A stretch of 64,000 bases of DNA from Carbonactinospora thermoautotrophica. Lineage in GTDB: Bacteria; Actinomycetota; Actinomycetes; Streptomycetales; Carbonactinosporaceae. Position numbers and translations under genes: made by a program. Positions 1 to 10,300 of the stretch are shown piece by piece; within the stretch, counting starts at the first letter, position 1, and each line of letters begins with the position of its first letter. The notes beneath the pieces are model-generated. The model had not been told where the DNA came from and did no database searches. It saw only the letters and a program-made list of their open reading frames with translations. The DNA is taken from the NCBI RefSeq assembly GCF_001543895.1, contig NZ_JYIJ01000019.1:372001-436000 (forward strand), written 5' to 3'.

Positions 1-492
1 TGGAACATCATCGGCCAGCAGGTCTTCTTCTCCCAGCGGGACCGGCTCGCCGGTCCCCAGGGCGAGCACAGCATGGACGCCTGGGACGGGTACGTCGCCA
101 GCCGCGAGCGCATCCTGCGCGGCTGGACCCGTGTCGGCGCGCGCAACCCGGTCGTGCTCACCGGCGACGTGCACACCCACTGGGCGAGCGAGATCAAGGC
201 CGACTTCGACGACCCCGACTCGGCGACGCTGGGCGTGGAGCTGGTCACCACGTCGATCACCTCCGGCGGGGACGGCAGCGACACCACCTCCTCCGGTGAG
301 AAGATCAAGGCGCTCAACCCGCACATCAAGTTCTTCAACAACCAGCGCGGCTACGTGCGCGCCCGCATCACCCCCGAGGAGCTGCGGGCCGACTTCCGCG
401 TCCTGCCGTACGTCACCCGGCCGGACGCGCCCGTCACCACCCGCGCCTCCTTCGTCGTGGAGGAGGGCCGCCCCGGGCTGCACGCAGTCTGA
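1..492 (+). CDS. phoD: PhoD-family alkaline phosphatase, 3' end only
   Basis: The open frame enters from the left edge and ends at TGA 490-492, leaving about 163 residues of the C-terminal part. GDVHTHW near residue 54 is the metal-binding signature of the PhoD-like phosphodiesterase/phosphatase fold, and the following segment with TSITSGGDGS and a late Tyr-Val-Arg strand matches the end of this family. PhoD enzymes are secreted, usually by the Tat route, and hydrolyse phosphate mono- and diesters using Ca/Fe; the signal peptide would lie outside the window. A strong hairpin follows 20 bp after the stop, so the gene probably ends its transcription unit. Family assignment is firm; the exact substrate is not known. 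Confidence 0.88.
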   Translation, partial: WNIIGQQVFFSQRDRLAGPQGEHSMDAWDGYVASRERILRGWTRVGARNPVVLTGDVHTHWASEIKADFDDPDSATLGVELVTTSITSGGDGSDTTSSGEKIKALNPHIKFFNNQRGYVRARITPEELRADFRVLPYVTRPDAPVTTRASFVVEEGRPGLHAV

Positions 493-511
493 CGCACCCG
501 TCTGACGCACC

Positions 512-544
512 CGTCGGGGCGCCCTGCGGATGGGCGCCCCGACG
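512..544 (+). terminator. Hairpin terminator after phoD
   Basis: A perfect 13-bp stem (512-524 paired with 532-544) closes a 7-base loop. It lies 20 bp after the stop codon and has no T-run, as is common for actinobacterial terminators. A 13-bp direct repeat (TCTGACGCACCCG-like) sits between the stop codon and the stem. Confidence 0.8.
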
Positions 545-694
545 CGGTCATCGCCCGGGCGGCTTGCCCATCCGGTGGCGCCGGCCCGATGATGCCCTGA
601 GACGCCGAGGTGAGCTTGCGGCGGTTTGGACGGTTGGCGTCGGGGCCCGCCCTATACGGTGGAGCTGTCCGGTCCGGTGAGGTCAGGAGGCGGT

Positions 695-1135
695 GTGCGG
701 TACACGGCTGCCTCGCTCGCCGGGTGGGTGCGGCGAGCCGGGTTGATCGGGTTGGGGGCGTGGCTGGCGCTGCCGGTCGTGTTCGCCATCGGCGCCGTGG
801 CCAGCCCGCGTGGGGTGTCCGACCAGCTCGGCGCGACCGCGGGGGCCGGCCTGTGGGCCGCGCGGGCCGTCAACGCGCTGTCGCCCAAGAGCGCGGATCT
901 GGGCAAGGCGTACGCCGGCTCGGCACGGGTGTCAGCGGCCCGTACCCTCTTGCTCGACGCGGGCCGCGGCGCGAAACCCGTGTCGGGGTCGCCGACCCGC
1001 ATGCTGACGCCGCGGGTGCCGGACGGGGTGTGGCGGCTCGTCCCGGCCGCGGCGACCCGGCCGCCCGGGGGAGGGCTGCGCGCGCCGAGCGGGCGCGCTC
1101 CCCCGGTTCTCTCCAGCACGGCGGAGATCTCTTAG
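695..1135 (+). CDS. Small hypothetical membrane protein
   Basis: The GTG start at 695 is chosen because AGGAGG (685-690) precedes it by 4 bp; an upstream ATG at 626 has no such site. The 146-residue product has one clear hydrophobic segment at about residues 12-34 (GLIGLGAWLALPVVFAIGAV), followed by an Ala/Gly/Pro-rich tail without recognised motifs. The frame ends 57 bp before the SecDF start and runs the same way, so the two may be co-transcribed. The C-terminal half has low complexity and the family is not recognised. It is real-looking because of the ribosome site and the membrane segment, but a spurious high-GC frame cannot be excluded. Confidence 0.45.
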   Translation: MRYTAASLAGWVRRAGLIGLGAWLALPVVFAIGAVASPRGVSDQLGATAGAGLWAARAVNALSPKSADLGKAYAGSARVSAARTLLLDAGRGAKPVSGSPTRMLTPRVPDGVWRLVPAAATRPPGGGLRAPSGRAPPVLSSTAEIS

Positions 1136-1192
1136 TCCCTTGTTTCCGTGGCCGTGGGCTGCGGCTGCGGCATCCGTGTTTGGAGAGTTCGT

Positions 1193-3517
1193 GTGAATCG
1201 TGCGTACGTGCTGCGTGTTGTGCTGGCCCTGGGGATCATGGTGGCCGCGGTCGCGTTGACGTGGACGAAGCAGCCGCGGCTGGGCCTGGACCTGCGCGGC
1301 GGCACCCAGATCGTGTTGGAGACCAAGGATTCCCCGACGACGGCCGCGGATGCGGCGGCGACGGACCGGGCGCTGGAGGTGCTGCGCCGGCGGGTGGACG
1401 CCCTGGGGGTGGCGGAGCCGACGCTGGTCCGTTCCGGAAGCAACCGGATCATCGTCGAGCTGCCCGGCGTGCAGGACCCGCGCCAGGCGGCGGATGTACT
1501 GGGACGTACCGCCCAGCTCACGTTCCACCCGGTGCTCGGGGTGGCGGCCGAGGCTCCTCCCTCCCCGTCGCCGAGTCCCAGTCCCCGGAACCCGAAGCAG
1601 GAACAGGTGTTGCCCGACGAGTCAGGGCAGCCACTGCGGCTCGGGCCGGCGGTCCTGACCGGTGAGGGGGTCGAGGACGCGGCGGCGCAGTTCGACTCCC
1701 AGCAGGGGTTCGGCTGGTTCGTTACGGTGGACTTCAAAGGGCCTGGCCAGGACGCCTGGGCCAAGGTGACCGGGCAGGCGGCTTGCGCGCCCCCCGGCGA
1801 CCCGCGTCGCCGGGTGGCGATCGTCCTGGACAAGGAGATCATCTCCTCCCCGCAGGTGGACCCGTCGGTCGGCTGCGGCGTGGGCATCCAGGGCGGGTCG
1901 ACGCAGATCAGCGGCGACTTCACGCAGGAGGAGGCGCGCGAGCTGGCGTTGCTGATCCGGGGCGGCGCGCTGCCGGTGCCGGTGGAGATCGTGGAGCAGC
2001 GCACGGTGGGGCCAAGCCTGGGCGCGGCCGCGATCGAGGCGAGCGCCAAGGCGGCGGTGATCGGCATCGTGCTCACCACCCTGTTCATCGTGGTCGTCTA
2101 CCGGCTGCTGGGGCTGGCCGCCGCGGTGGCGCTGGCTTGTTACGGGCTGATCTCCTACGCGGCGCTGCTGGCCTTCGGGGCGACGCTGACCCTGCCGGGT
2201 CTGGCCGGCTTCGTGCTGGCGATCGGCATGGCGGTGGACGCCAACGTGCTGGTGTTCGAGCGGGCCCGGGAGGAGTACGCGGCCGCTGCGGGCAAGAGCC
2301 TGCGCCACGCGCTGACCGGAGGGTTCCGCAACGCGCTGAGCGCCATCGGGGACTCCAACATCACCACCCTGCTCGCGGCGGGGCTGCTGTTCTTCCTCGC
2401 CTCCGGACCGGTGCGCGGGTTCGGGGTGACGCTGTCGATCGGTGTGCTGGCGTCGATGCTGTCCGCGCTGGTGATCACCCGGGTGCTCGCCGAAGCCGTG
2501 GTCGCGCGGCGCTGGGTACGCGCCCGACCGCACCTGACCGGCATGGCGAACCTGGGGCGGGTGCGGACCTGGCTCACCCAGCACGCCCCGGACCTGATGC
2601 GGTACGGCCGCCGCTGGCTGGCGGTCTCGGCGGTGGCCGTGGTCCTGGCGGTCTCCGGCATCGCCCTGCGCGGGGTCAACCTGGGGGTGGAGTTCACCGG
2701 CGGGCGGCTCATCGAGTACTCGACGACGAGGGCGCTCGACGTCGAAGCGGCACGCCAGGCGGTCGCCGAGGCGGGGTTCCCGCGGGCGGTCGTGCAGTCG
2801 TCCGGGGACGGTGACATCAGCGTGCGGGCCGGCAGCCTGTCCAACGAGGAGGCGAACCGGATCCAGGAGGCGATCGCCGAGGCCGGAGGTGGTGCGCAGA
2901 AGGTACGCGACGAGCTGATCGGCCCGAGCCTGGGCGAGGAGCTACGCAACAAGGCGCTGATCGCGCTCGGGATCGCGCTGGCCGTGCAGTTGATCTACCT
3001 GGCGGTGCGGTTCCGGTGGACGTTCGGGGCGGCGGCCGTCGTCGCCATGGCGCACGACGTGCTCATCCTGACCGGCGTCTTCGCCTGGCTGGGCAAGCCG
3101 GTCGACGGGGTGTTCCTCGCCGCGCTGCTGACCGTGATCGGGTACTCGGTCAACGACTCCGTCGTGGTCTTCGACCGGATCCGGGAACTGTGGGCGGCCC
3201 GGCGCCGGACGCCGTTCCGGCAGGTGGCCAACACGGCGATCCTGCAGACCGTGCCCCGCACGGTGAACACCGGTATCGGCGCGGTGTTCATCCTCGCCGC
3301 ACTCGCCGTCCTCGGCGGGGAGTCGCTGACCGACTTCGCGCTCGCCCTGCTGATCGGCATCACGGTGGGCACGTACTCGTCGATGTTCCTCGCCGCGCCG
3401 CTGGCGATCGAGCTGGAGCGGTACAACTCCGCGCCCCCGCCCATGCCGTCCAGGAAGAAGAGCCAGGCCGCCCTGGCCGGAGCGCGCGCGTCGCGCGCCT
3501 CCGGGGCACAGGTGTGA
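1193..3517 (+). CDS. secDF: SecD-SecF fusion, protein translocase subunit
   Basis: This 774-residue protein joins SecD and SecF in one chain. SecD part: first membrane helix, then GLDLRGGTQIVLE (D1 motif), a periplasmic P1 domain with a Pro/Ser-rich insert (about residues 120-135), and VDANVLVFERAREE in the membrane core. SecF part from about residue 465: membrane helix, GVEFTGGRLIEY, then VNDSVVVFDRIRE. SecDF uses the proton gradient to pull preproteins out of the SecYEG channel on the outer face of the membrane. GTG 1193 is preferred over an upstream ATG (1148) because GGAGAG lies 5 bp before it. Actinobacteria usually carry separate secD and secF beside yajC and ruvC, so this fused copy away from that locus may be a second set. 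Confidence 0.93.
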   Translation: MNRAYVLRVVLALGIMVAAVALTWTKQPRLGLDLRGGTQIVLETKDSPTTAADAAATDRALEVLRRRVDALGVAEPTLVRSGSNRIIVELPGVQDPRQAADVLGRTAQLTFHPVLGVAAEAPPSPSPSPSPRNPKQEQVLPDESGQPLRLGPAVLTGEGVEDAAAQFDSQQGFGWFVTVDFKGPGQDAWAKVTGQAACAPPGDPRRRVAIVLDKEIISSPQVDPSVGCGVGIQGGSTQISGDFTQEEARELALLIRGGALPVPVEIVEQRTVGPSLGAAAIEASAKAAVIGIVLTTLFIVVVYRLLGLAAAVALACYGLISYAALLAFGATLTLPGLAGFVLAIGMAVDANVLVFERAREEYAAAAGKSLRHALTGGFRNALSAIGDSNITTLLAAGLLFFLASGPVRGFGVTLSIGVLASMLSALVITRVLAEAVVARRWVRARPHLTGMANLGRVRTWLTQHAPDLMRYGRRWLAVSAVAVVLAVSGIALRGVNLGVEFTGGRLIEYSTTRALDVEAARQAVAEAGFPRAVVQSSGDGDISVRAGSLSNEEANRIQEAIAEAGGGAQKVRDELIGPSLGEELRNKALIALGIALAVQLIYLAVRFRWTFGAAAVVAMAHDVLILTGVFAWLGKPVDGVFLAALLTVIGYSVNDSVVVFDRIRELWAARRRTPFRQVANTAILQTVPRTVNTGIGAVFILAALAVLGGESLTDFALALLIGITVGTYSSMFLAAPLAIELERYNSAPPPMPSRKKSQAALAGARASRASGAQV

Positions 3518-3554
3518 GCGGCGGCCTGACGTAGCCCGGCTTCCCCAGCAGTGG

Positions 3555-3584
3555 GCCCGGTGCGGGCAGCCTCCCGCACCGGGC
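3555..3584 (+). terminator. Hairpin terminator after secDF
   Basis: A perfect 12-bp stem (3555-3566 with 3573-3584) closes a 6-base loop, 37 bp after the secDF stop. GC-rich, without a T-run. Confidence 0.78.
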
Positions 3585-3999
3585 TCGGCCGCCCGGCGGG
3601 CGGTCACCTTCGTGGTCCGGTCGGCACCGGCGCGCGGTAGGGCCACGGTCGCCCGCGGGTGATCCCGGGTGCGAGCCCGCACGGTCCGACACCGCACCCC
3701 GCCTGTTGTCGTTCCGGCTGCGCCGACCTGGGGTCTTTCCCTTCCACCCGACCGCCTGCCTCACAGTCCGAAGTCCCTTGCCGGCACGTTAGGGAATCAA
3801 TTGCGCAGACATTGGCCGCCGTAGATCATAGGAAGCTTATCTTTAGTCAGGGGGTGCCAGAAGTTGTCAGGGGGGTGCTGGAGGTGTTGATCCTTTCCGG
3901 TTTCCGGCCATTTCCGTACATGCGGGTTCCGTCTGTCCACGGCCACCAGAACCAGCCGTGGCCCGCTGCGGCCCTTCGGCGGGAAGGCGGGTGTCGCAG
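3585..3999. other. Non-coding spacer upstream of the helicase operon
   Basis: About 415 bp without a convincing gene. The stretch 3780-3860 is visibly richer in A+T than its surroundings and is the likely place of the promoter for the genes that start at 4000. I see no clear -35/-10 pair and no strong repeat. Confidence 0.5.
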
Positions 4000-6900
4000 A
4001 TGAAGGAGCGGCTGAACCCGCGTGAGGTGCTCGGAGCGTTCGAGGCGGAGCGACGCCCTCGGTTGCAAACCGTCTCGCTGCTGGCCGAGGATCCGGTGGA
4101 CGTCGACGAAGCCAAGAGGATCCTCCTCTGCCTAGGCGACCGCTACCTGTGGACGCCCACCCGCGAGCGGCGGCGGCTCTTGGTGCGCCACTACCCTGCC
4201 TGCCTTGCCTTCGGCCTGGTCGGGCTGGCAGCTCACCAGTACGACGGCGGTTTCTGGCCGAAGGTCTGGCAATGCACCCGGGTTACCGGGAAGCCGGAGA
4301 ACTACCGGATCTGGGGAGAGGCTTTCCTGGAGGTCCTGGAGGAAAACGGACTGGACACCTTCCCCCACCTGCCCCGCCGTTACGTCAACGCGGTCCTCGC
4401 TCACGCCGGCGTCCCCGTCCACTTCCTCGGGGACTTCCTCAGGCTGGTGCTCAAGCACCTCGGTGAGGAACCCGGCGTCGATGGCCGGTTTCTGGTCGAA
4501 CGGGTGGGCGAGCGGATCCGGCGGGGACACAGCCTCTACGTCGCCAAGCCGGTCGAGTACTTCCTGCGGGAGGGTGGAGAGTACGCCGTCGACTTCACCG
4601 ACCGGTGCCTCGACCTGGTCCGCCACCTGCACGCGGAGGAAGACGTCCCCGAGGGGATCGGACTGCCGCAGGTGATCGTGGAGGAGCTCGGCCGACTTCT
4701 CCGCGAGGACCTCGCCGACTTGCGGCACGTCGGCCACCGGGGCGCTGCGCAGGTGAATCCACCCCGGATCGCCCTGGACCCGTACGTCCAAGGGGTGCAC
4801 GTCGTGCTCCCCCCGGTGCCCGGCGCCCGGGACGGTCAGGCCCTCTGGACGGTCACGGTCGCCGGGGAGCCCCGACACGTCCGCTCGGTCGCCCCGTGGG
4901 TGGGCCCGCAGGCCGTTGCGCCGGCGACCGTGTTCCCGATCCGCTCGCCAGCCGCCACGGTCGAGGTGCGGCTCGCCGGGGTGTTCGAGCGGTCGCTCTC
5001 CCTGGTCGACCCGGACGACCCACTGCTGGTCTTCGCCGAGGACGGCCGGCTCGTTCCGCCGGGCGCCGGGCTCTCCCGGGACTCGTACTGGCTGCTGGTC
5101 CCGGAGACGCGCTGGCACGCCCTCGAGGTCAAGGGCGAGCTGGCGGAGCAGGAGGAGGTTTCCGCTCCTTATGGCTGGGAGGGGTGGTCCCTGCGGCGGG
5201 TCTCACTGGAGCGGGTCACCTGGCTTGGTCTGCCTAAGGGTGTCAGGCGGGCGGTCAAGGAACTGCACCGCCCCAGGCTGGAGCTGTCCTCCCCCGTCGC
5301 GGGCGTCACCACCGACCGGGAGGAACCGGTCCACGCCGTGCCGCCCGCCGTCGTCTTCCCGGCCGAGTCCGGTGCTGCGGTCACCTGGTCGGTCACCGTC
5401 CGCCGGACGGATACCGGCAGGGTTCTCGCGGACCGCACCCTCCAGGTGCGCGAGGAAACCCGGTTCGACCCTTGGGAGGGCCTGCCTCGTCCCCTGCTCG
5501 GCCGGTACGAGATCCGGGTCCGCGGACCCCTCGGCCGCGGGTTCACCCGGACGGTCGTGCTGGTCTCTGGATTGCAGCTCCACGCCCAGCCCGATTTCCG
5601 CCGGCTCACCACGGCTGGGCTCGTGCCGGTCACCGTGCGCCTGACCGGTGATCTCGGGGTCTCACCGGGTAGTGGAGAGCTTCGGTTGGCGCAGGAGGAA
5701 CGGTCGGCCGTAACGGTGGTCGAGGGAGGCAGGGAAGTCCTCGAACTCGTCATCACCCCGCCGCACGCCGCCGTGGAGCATCTGCCCGCCGACACCCCGC
5801 CCCTCGGTTGGCAGACCTCGCCGGTACGGATCGAGACCGAGTCCTTCGACCGGCCCGGCCACCTGTTGGTCCGCGTCCCGCCCGGAGTGCGCGGGGGAGT
5901 CATGGTCTTCCGCGCCGGCTCCCGGGAACTGGACCGCGCCCACGTGGCGGAGCCCGGTCCATCCGGAGTGGTGCGCGTGCCGCTGGACCGGTTCGCCGAC
6001 GTGGTCCGCAGGACCAGACACGGGGAGTTCGAGCTTGATCTCGCTGGGGTCCGCATGCCGGTGGCGGTGGTCCGGCCGCGCCGGCTGGCCACGGCAGTGC
6101 GGCGACAGGGCGACCTGCTCGTACTCGTCGACGGCGTGGACGCACCCGGTCTGACCGTCCTCGCCTACCAGGTGTGGGCCCCGTGGCGCCCCCCGGTCGC
6201 CCTTCCGGTACGGGAGGGAATCACCCCACCTCTCCCCAAGGATGCGGTCGGGCCGCTGCGGTGCCTGCTCCGCGTCGACGACCCCTGGGTGCCGCAGCCG
6301 GTGCCGGTCTGGCCGGATGACGAGGCGCACGGGGAGAACGTGTTCGACGTCGAGGAAGTGCTCCCACCGGGTCTCCTCGATCCCGTTGGGGGTGCGGAGG
6401 CCGAAGCGATCGCCTACCTCGCCGGTCATGGCGAACTCCACCCTTCTCCGGAACTGGCCCCTTACGCGCTCGCCCTGCACGTCCACGCTGACCGGATCGC
6501 CGCTGGTGTCGACCGTGCGGTCCGCGCGGATGCCGGCGCCGTGCTCGCCGCGGCCCCGGAGGCGGCCCTCGCCGCGGTGGCCGATTCCTCATTCTCCGGA
6601 TCCGAACTCGTACACACCCTCGTCGGCTCAGGGCTCGTCCTCACCCGCCCGCGGGTCGCCGTCGACCTCGCCGTCCGGCTGTGGGACCGCTCGCCGCTGG
6701 CTGCCGCACTCGCCTCCTCCGCCCTGATCGGCGATCCGACGGGTCGGGATGAGGCGCGTGGCGAACTCCTGCCGGCAGCGACACGCCGCTGTGGCCCGCT
6801 ACTGGAGAAACTCATCGACGGAGCGGACGACCCGTACCGCTGTGTCGGCCGGTTCGGCCCGGAGGTTGAGAAGTTCACCCGGAGGACTGCGGCGGAGCTG

Positions 6901-7320
6901 GCCGCCATGCGGCGGGCGATGCGCTTGCTCCCCGATGCCGGCCTGCTCGACGCCGACAGCCGTACCGCCGCCGCCATCCAGCTCTTCGAGGCCCGAAACA
7001 GTCGTGTGGCCTACCGTGTCGCCGACCAGGCCGGTCGGCTGTTGCGGGCAGCCGGTCGCGCCCTGCGCGCCACCCCTTACGCCCGGCTCTGGGCCGCGGT
7101 CGAGGCCCGCGTCCACTGGGACCGCGACTGGTACGCCCTGCCCGCCCTCTCGCTCGCGTTGGCACTGGCCGCCAGGGTCGGGGCACGCGGCTGTGCCGAG
7201 TGCGCCGAGCTGGTGCGGGGCAATCTACGCGCCTACGCCGATCTGGCCGTCGCCGGACCCGATCTGGTCCAGCTCGACGTCGTCCTTGCCGAAGCACTCA
7301 TCCTCGGGAACACCAAGTGA
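4000..7320 (+). CDS. Large unrecognised protein of a helicase-associated defence-like operon (DruH-like by context)
   Basis: The product is about 1106 residues; no family with known function was recognised. The N-terminal third is mixed alpha-helical with many aromatic residues (WPKVWQ, YRIWGEAFLEVL, LPRRYVNAVLAHAGVP); the middle (about 300-720) is rich in beta-type segments with alternating Val/Arg; the C-terminal part is Ala-rich and helical. ATG 4000 was chosen; GTG 3991 in the same frame lies closer to a GGGAAGG run and is an alternative. The stop codon overlaps the GTG of the next gene (GTGA), so the two are translationally coupled. A ~1100-residue unknown protein paired with a DUF1998 helicase resembles the two-gene Druantia type III layout (druH-druE); that is an analogy from layout and size, not a demonstrated homology. 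Confidence 0.8.
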   Translation: MKERLNPREVLGAFEAERRPRLQTVSLLAEDPVDVDEAKRILLCLGDRYLWTPTRERRRLLVRHYPACLAFGLVGLAAHQYDGGFWPKVWQCTRVTGKPENYRIWGEAFLEVLEENGLDTFPHLPRRYVNAVLAHAGVPVHFLGDFLRLVLKHLGEEPGVDGRFLVERVGERIRRGHSLYVAKPVEYFLREGGEYAVDFTDRCLDLVRHLHAEEDVPEGIGLPQVIVEELGRLLREDLADLRHVGHRGAAQVNPPRIALDPYVQGVHVVLPPVPGARDGQALWTVTVAGEPRHVRSVAPWVGPQAVAPATVFPIRSPAATVEVRLAGVFERSLSLVDPDDPLLVFAEDGRLVPPGAGLSRDSYWLLVPETRWHALEVKGELAEQEEVSAPYGWEGWSLRRVSLERVTWLGLPKGVRRAVKELHRPRLELSSPVAGVTTDREEPVHAVPPAVVFPAESGAAVTWSVTVRRTDTGRVLADRTLQVREETRFDPWEGLPRPLLGRYEIRVRGPLGRGFTRTVVLVSGLQLHAQPDFRRLTTAGLVPVTVRLTGDLGVSPGSGELRLAQEERSAVTVVEGGREVLELVITPPHAAVEHLPADTPPLGWQTSPVRIETESFDRPGHLLVRVPPGVRGGVMVFRAGSRELDRAHVAEPGPSGVVRVPLDRFADVVRRTRHGEFELDLAGVRMPVAVVRPRRLATAVRRQGDLLVLVDGVDAPGLTVLAYQVWAPWRPPVALPVREGITPPLPKDAVGPLRCLLRVDDPWVPQPVPVWPDDEAHGENVFDVEEVLPPGLLDPVGGAEAEAIAYLAGHGELHPSPELAPYALALHVHADRIAAGVDRAVRADAGAVLAAAPEAALAAVADSSFSGSELVHTLVGSGLVLTRPRVAVDLAVRLWDRSPLAAALASSALIGDPTGRDEARGELLPAATRRCGPLLEKLIDGADDPYRCVGRFGPEVEKFTRRTAAELAAMRRAMRLLPDAGLLDADSRTAAAIQLFEARNSRVAYRVADQAGRLLRAAGRALRATPYARLWAAVEARVHWDRDWYALPALSLALALAARVGARGCAECAELVRGNLRAYADLAVAGPDLVQLDVVLAEALILGNTK

Positions 7321-10300
7321 CCAAGACCTTCGATCCGCTCGCCGCCAGCCGATCGATCGATGAGACCTATCGGCGTTACCTGCGCTCGCTGCTGCCCGTT
7401 CGCGACCCGCGGCTCGCCGCCGAGCTCGACGCGGTCATCGGAGCCGAGGCACAGCTGCTCAAAGGGCCGCTGCTGGAATCATCGCCGCCCTACGCCACCG
7501 GCGCGACCCTGCGTGACCTGATCGCCGAGGGCGTGTTGGACCCCGCGCTCGCCCTGCTGGAGAGCCCCGCCCTCCCACTGGACCGGCCGCTCTACCGCCA
7601 CCAAGAACTGGCGGTCCGCAAGGCGGCAGCCGGGCGCAACCTCGTGGTCGCCACCGGCACCGGATCGGGGAAGACCGAGAGTTTCCTCCTCCCGATCCTC
7701 GCTGAGCTGTCCGCGCAGCACGCCCGGGGCGAGCTGGGACCGGGTGTGCGGGCGCTGCTGCTCTACCCGATGAACGCCCTCGCCAACGACCAGGTCAAAC
7801 GGTTGCGCCAGCTCCTGGCCGGCGCTCCGCACATCACCTTCGGCCGTTACACCGGAGAGACGCCGGAGCAGGCCGAGAAGGCCCTGGAGGAGTTCGCCGC
7901 CCTCAACCCCGGTCAGCCCCGCCTTTCCAACGAGTTGCTCAGCCGGGAGGAGATGCGACGCACCCCCCCGCACATCCTCCTCACCAACTACGCGATGCTC
8001 GAGTACCTGCTCCTCCGCCCGGAGGACATGGATCTCTTCGAGGGTGAGCACGGAGGCCACTGGCGGTTCGTCGTAGTCGACGAGGCCCACGTCTACGACG
8101 GTGCCAAGGGGGCCGAGCTCGCCATGCTCCTACGTCGGCTCCACGACCGGGTGGGCCGGGACGGCCGGCTGCAGGCGATCGCCACCAGCGCCACCGTCGG
8201 CGCGGAGACCGGCCCGGCCGCCGTCGCGAGGTTCGCCACCGACCTGCTCGGCCTGGAATTCGCGTACGACCCCGATGACCCCGACCGCCAGGACGTGGTC
8301 ACCGCATTCCGGCGGGAACGCACCGCCGTCCCAGTCTGGGGGCCACTCCCCGCAGAGGCTTACGCCGAGGTGCTCGCCGCCGAGGATCCGGCAGCCGTCC
8401 TGGGCGAGCACGCCGCCAGGGCCGGCGGCCCGCCGTCCGGCGCAGACCCGGCTACCCTCCTCGCTGGTGAGGCGCGGCTGAATGCCCTGCGCGAGCGGCT
8501 CGGAGACGGTCCTGTCCCGATCGAGCAGGTAGCCGAGGAGCTCTTCCCGGGCGACCCCCAGGCGCTGTGGCACACCACAGCTCTGGTCGCCCTGGGCAAC
8601 CGGGTCACCGACCCGGCCGGCACGCCGGTCCTGTCGACCCGGTACCACCTGTTCGCTCGGGCCACCGAGGGCGCCTTCGCCTGCTTCACCAGCGCCGGCC
8701 CGCACGTCGGCCTGGCCCGCCGGGACCGCTGCCCCACCTGTCAGGCGGTCGCCTTCGAGTTCGGCGCATGCAACCGCTGCGGCGGCGTCCACCTGGTCGG
8801 CACCGTGGAGCGGCAGGGCAACGTCGCCTACTTCCGAGCCCGGAAGGGCAACACCGAGACACCGGCCTGGCTCGCCCTCACCGACCGGGTCGCCCCGGCT
8901 GATGAAGACGACGCCACCCTGGTGGAGACGGCCGAGGTGCAGGCCGAGGAGGCCGTGCTGTGTGCCTGGTGCGGGGCGCTGCACGAACGGGCACCGCTCG
9001 CCTGCGACCGGCTCGGTTGCCGATCCACCGAGTTCCTGCTGGTGCGCAGGCTGTCCACGCGGGGCCACAACGTGACCAACTGCGTGATGTGCGGTGCGCG
9101 AGGTCCGCAGGTCGTCCGGATGTTCGAGAGCGGCAACGAGGCCGCTGCCGCGGTGCTCACCACCGCCCTCTACCAGCAACTTCCGCCTGATCCGCGCTCC
9201 CGCGACCTGCCCGGTGAGGGCCGCAAGCTGCTGCTCTTCAGCGACAGTCGGCAGGCGGCCGCCTACTTCGCCCCCTACCTGGAACGCACCTACCAGCGGC
9301 TCCAGCGCCGTCGGTTCATCCTGGCCGCGTTGGAGCGCGCCTACGAGGGCGACGAGGCGATCGACGGTGAGGAACTCGCCCGGTACGTCGTCAAGGAGGC
9401 CGAGCAGGCCGGGCTCTTCTCCTTCGCAGAGTCCCGTCGCAGCCGCACCAACCAAGCCCTCCTCTGGCTCCAGCAGGAATTGGTCGGTACGGACGAACGT
9501 AACAGCCTGGAGGGAACCGGCCTGGTACGTGTGGAACTGCTGCGCAACCCCCGCTGGCAGGTCCCGCCCGCCCTGCTCGGCCTGGGCCTCACCGAGGACG
9601 AGGCCTGGGACTTCCTCGCCGAGCTGCTCCGCTCGCTGCGCCGGCAGGGCGCGGTCACCACGCCGGACGGGGTCGATCCGGCCGACGAGGCGTTCGAGCC
9701 GCGCCCCGGCCCGATCTACGTCCGCGGCCAGGGTCCCGACGCCCGGTCGAAGGTGCTCAGTTGGCTGCCGGCCACCGCGTCGAACGCCCGGCTCGACTAC
9801 GTCGCCCGGGTGCTGCGCCGCCTTGGCCGCGAGGACGACCCTCGCCAGATCCTCCACGGCTGTTGGCGGTTGCTCACCGAGACCGAGCTCGTCGCCTGGC
9901 TGCCCGAGGCACCTGACCGGCGGATCCAGGGCGTCGTCCGTCAGCTCAACCACGAACTGCTCCGCTGGCGCCCGGTCCGGCCCGGCGAGACTGTCCTGCG
10001 GTGCACCAGATGCCGCCGGATCGCCCCGGTCAGCGTGCGCGGAGTCTGCCTCACCACCGGGTGCGACGGTGAGCTGGAACCCTGGCGGCTGCCTCGGCCG
10101 GAGGATGACGCCGACCACTTCCGCACCCTGTACCGAAGCCTCGACCCGGTCCCGCTCTCGGTGCGCGAGCACACCGCGCAGTGGAGCAGCAGGAAGGCGG
10201 CCGAGATCCAGCAGGCCTTCGTCCGCGGAGAGGTCAACGCTTTGTCCTGCTCCACCACGTTCGAGCTCGGCGTCGACGTGGGCGAGCTGCAGGCGGTGAT

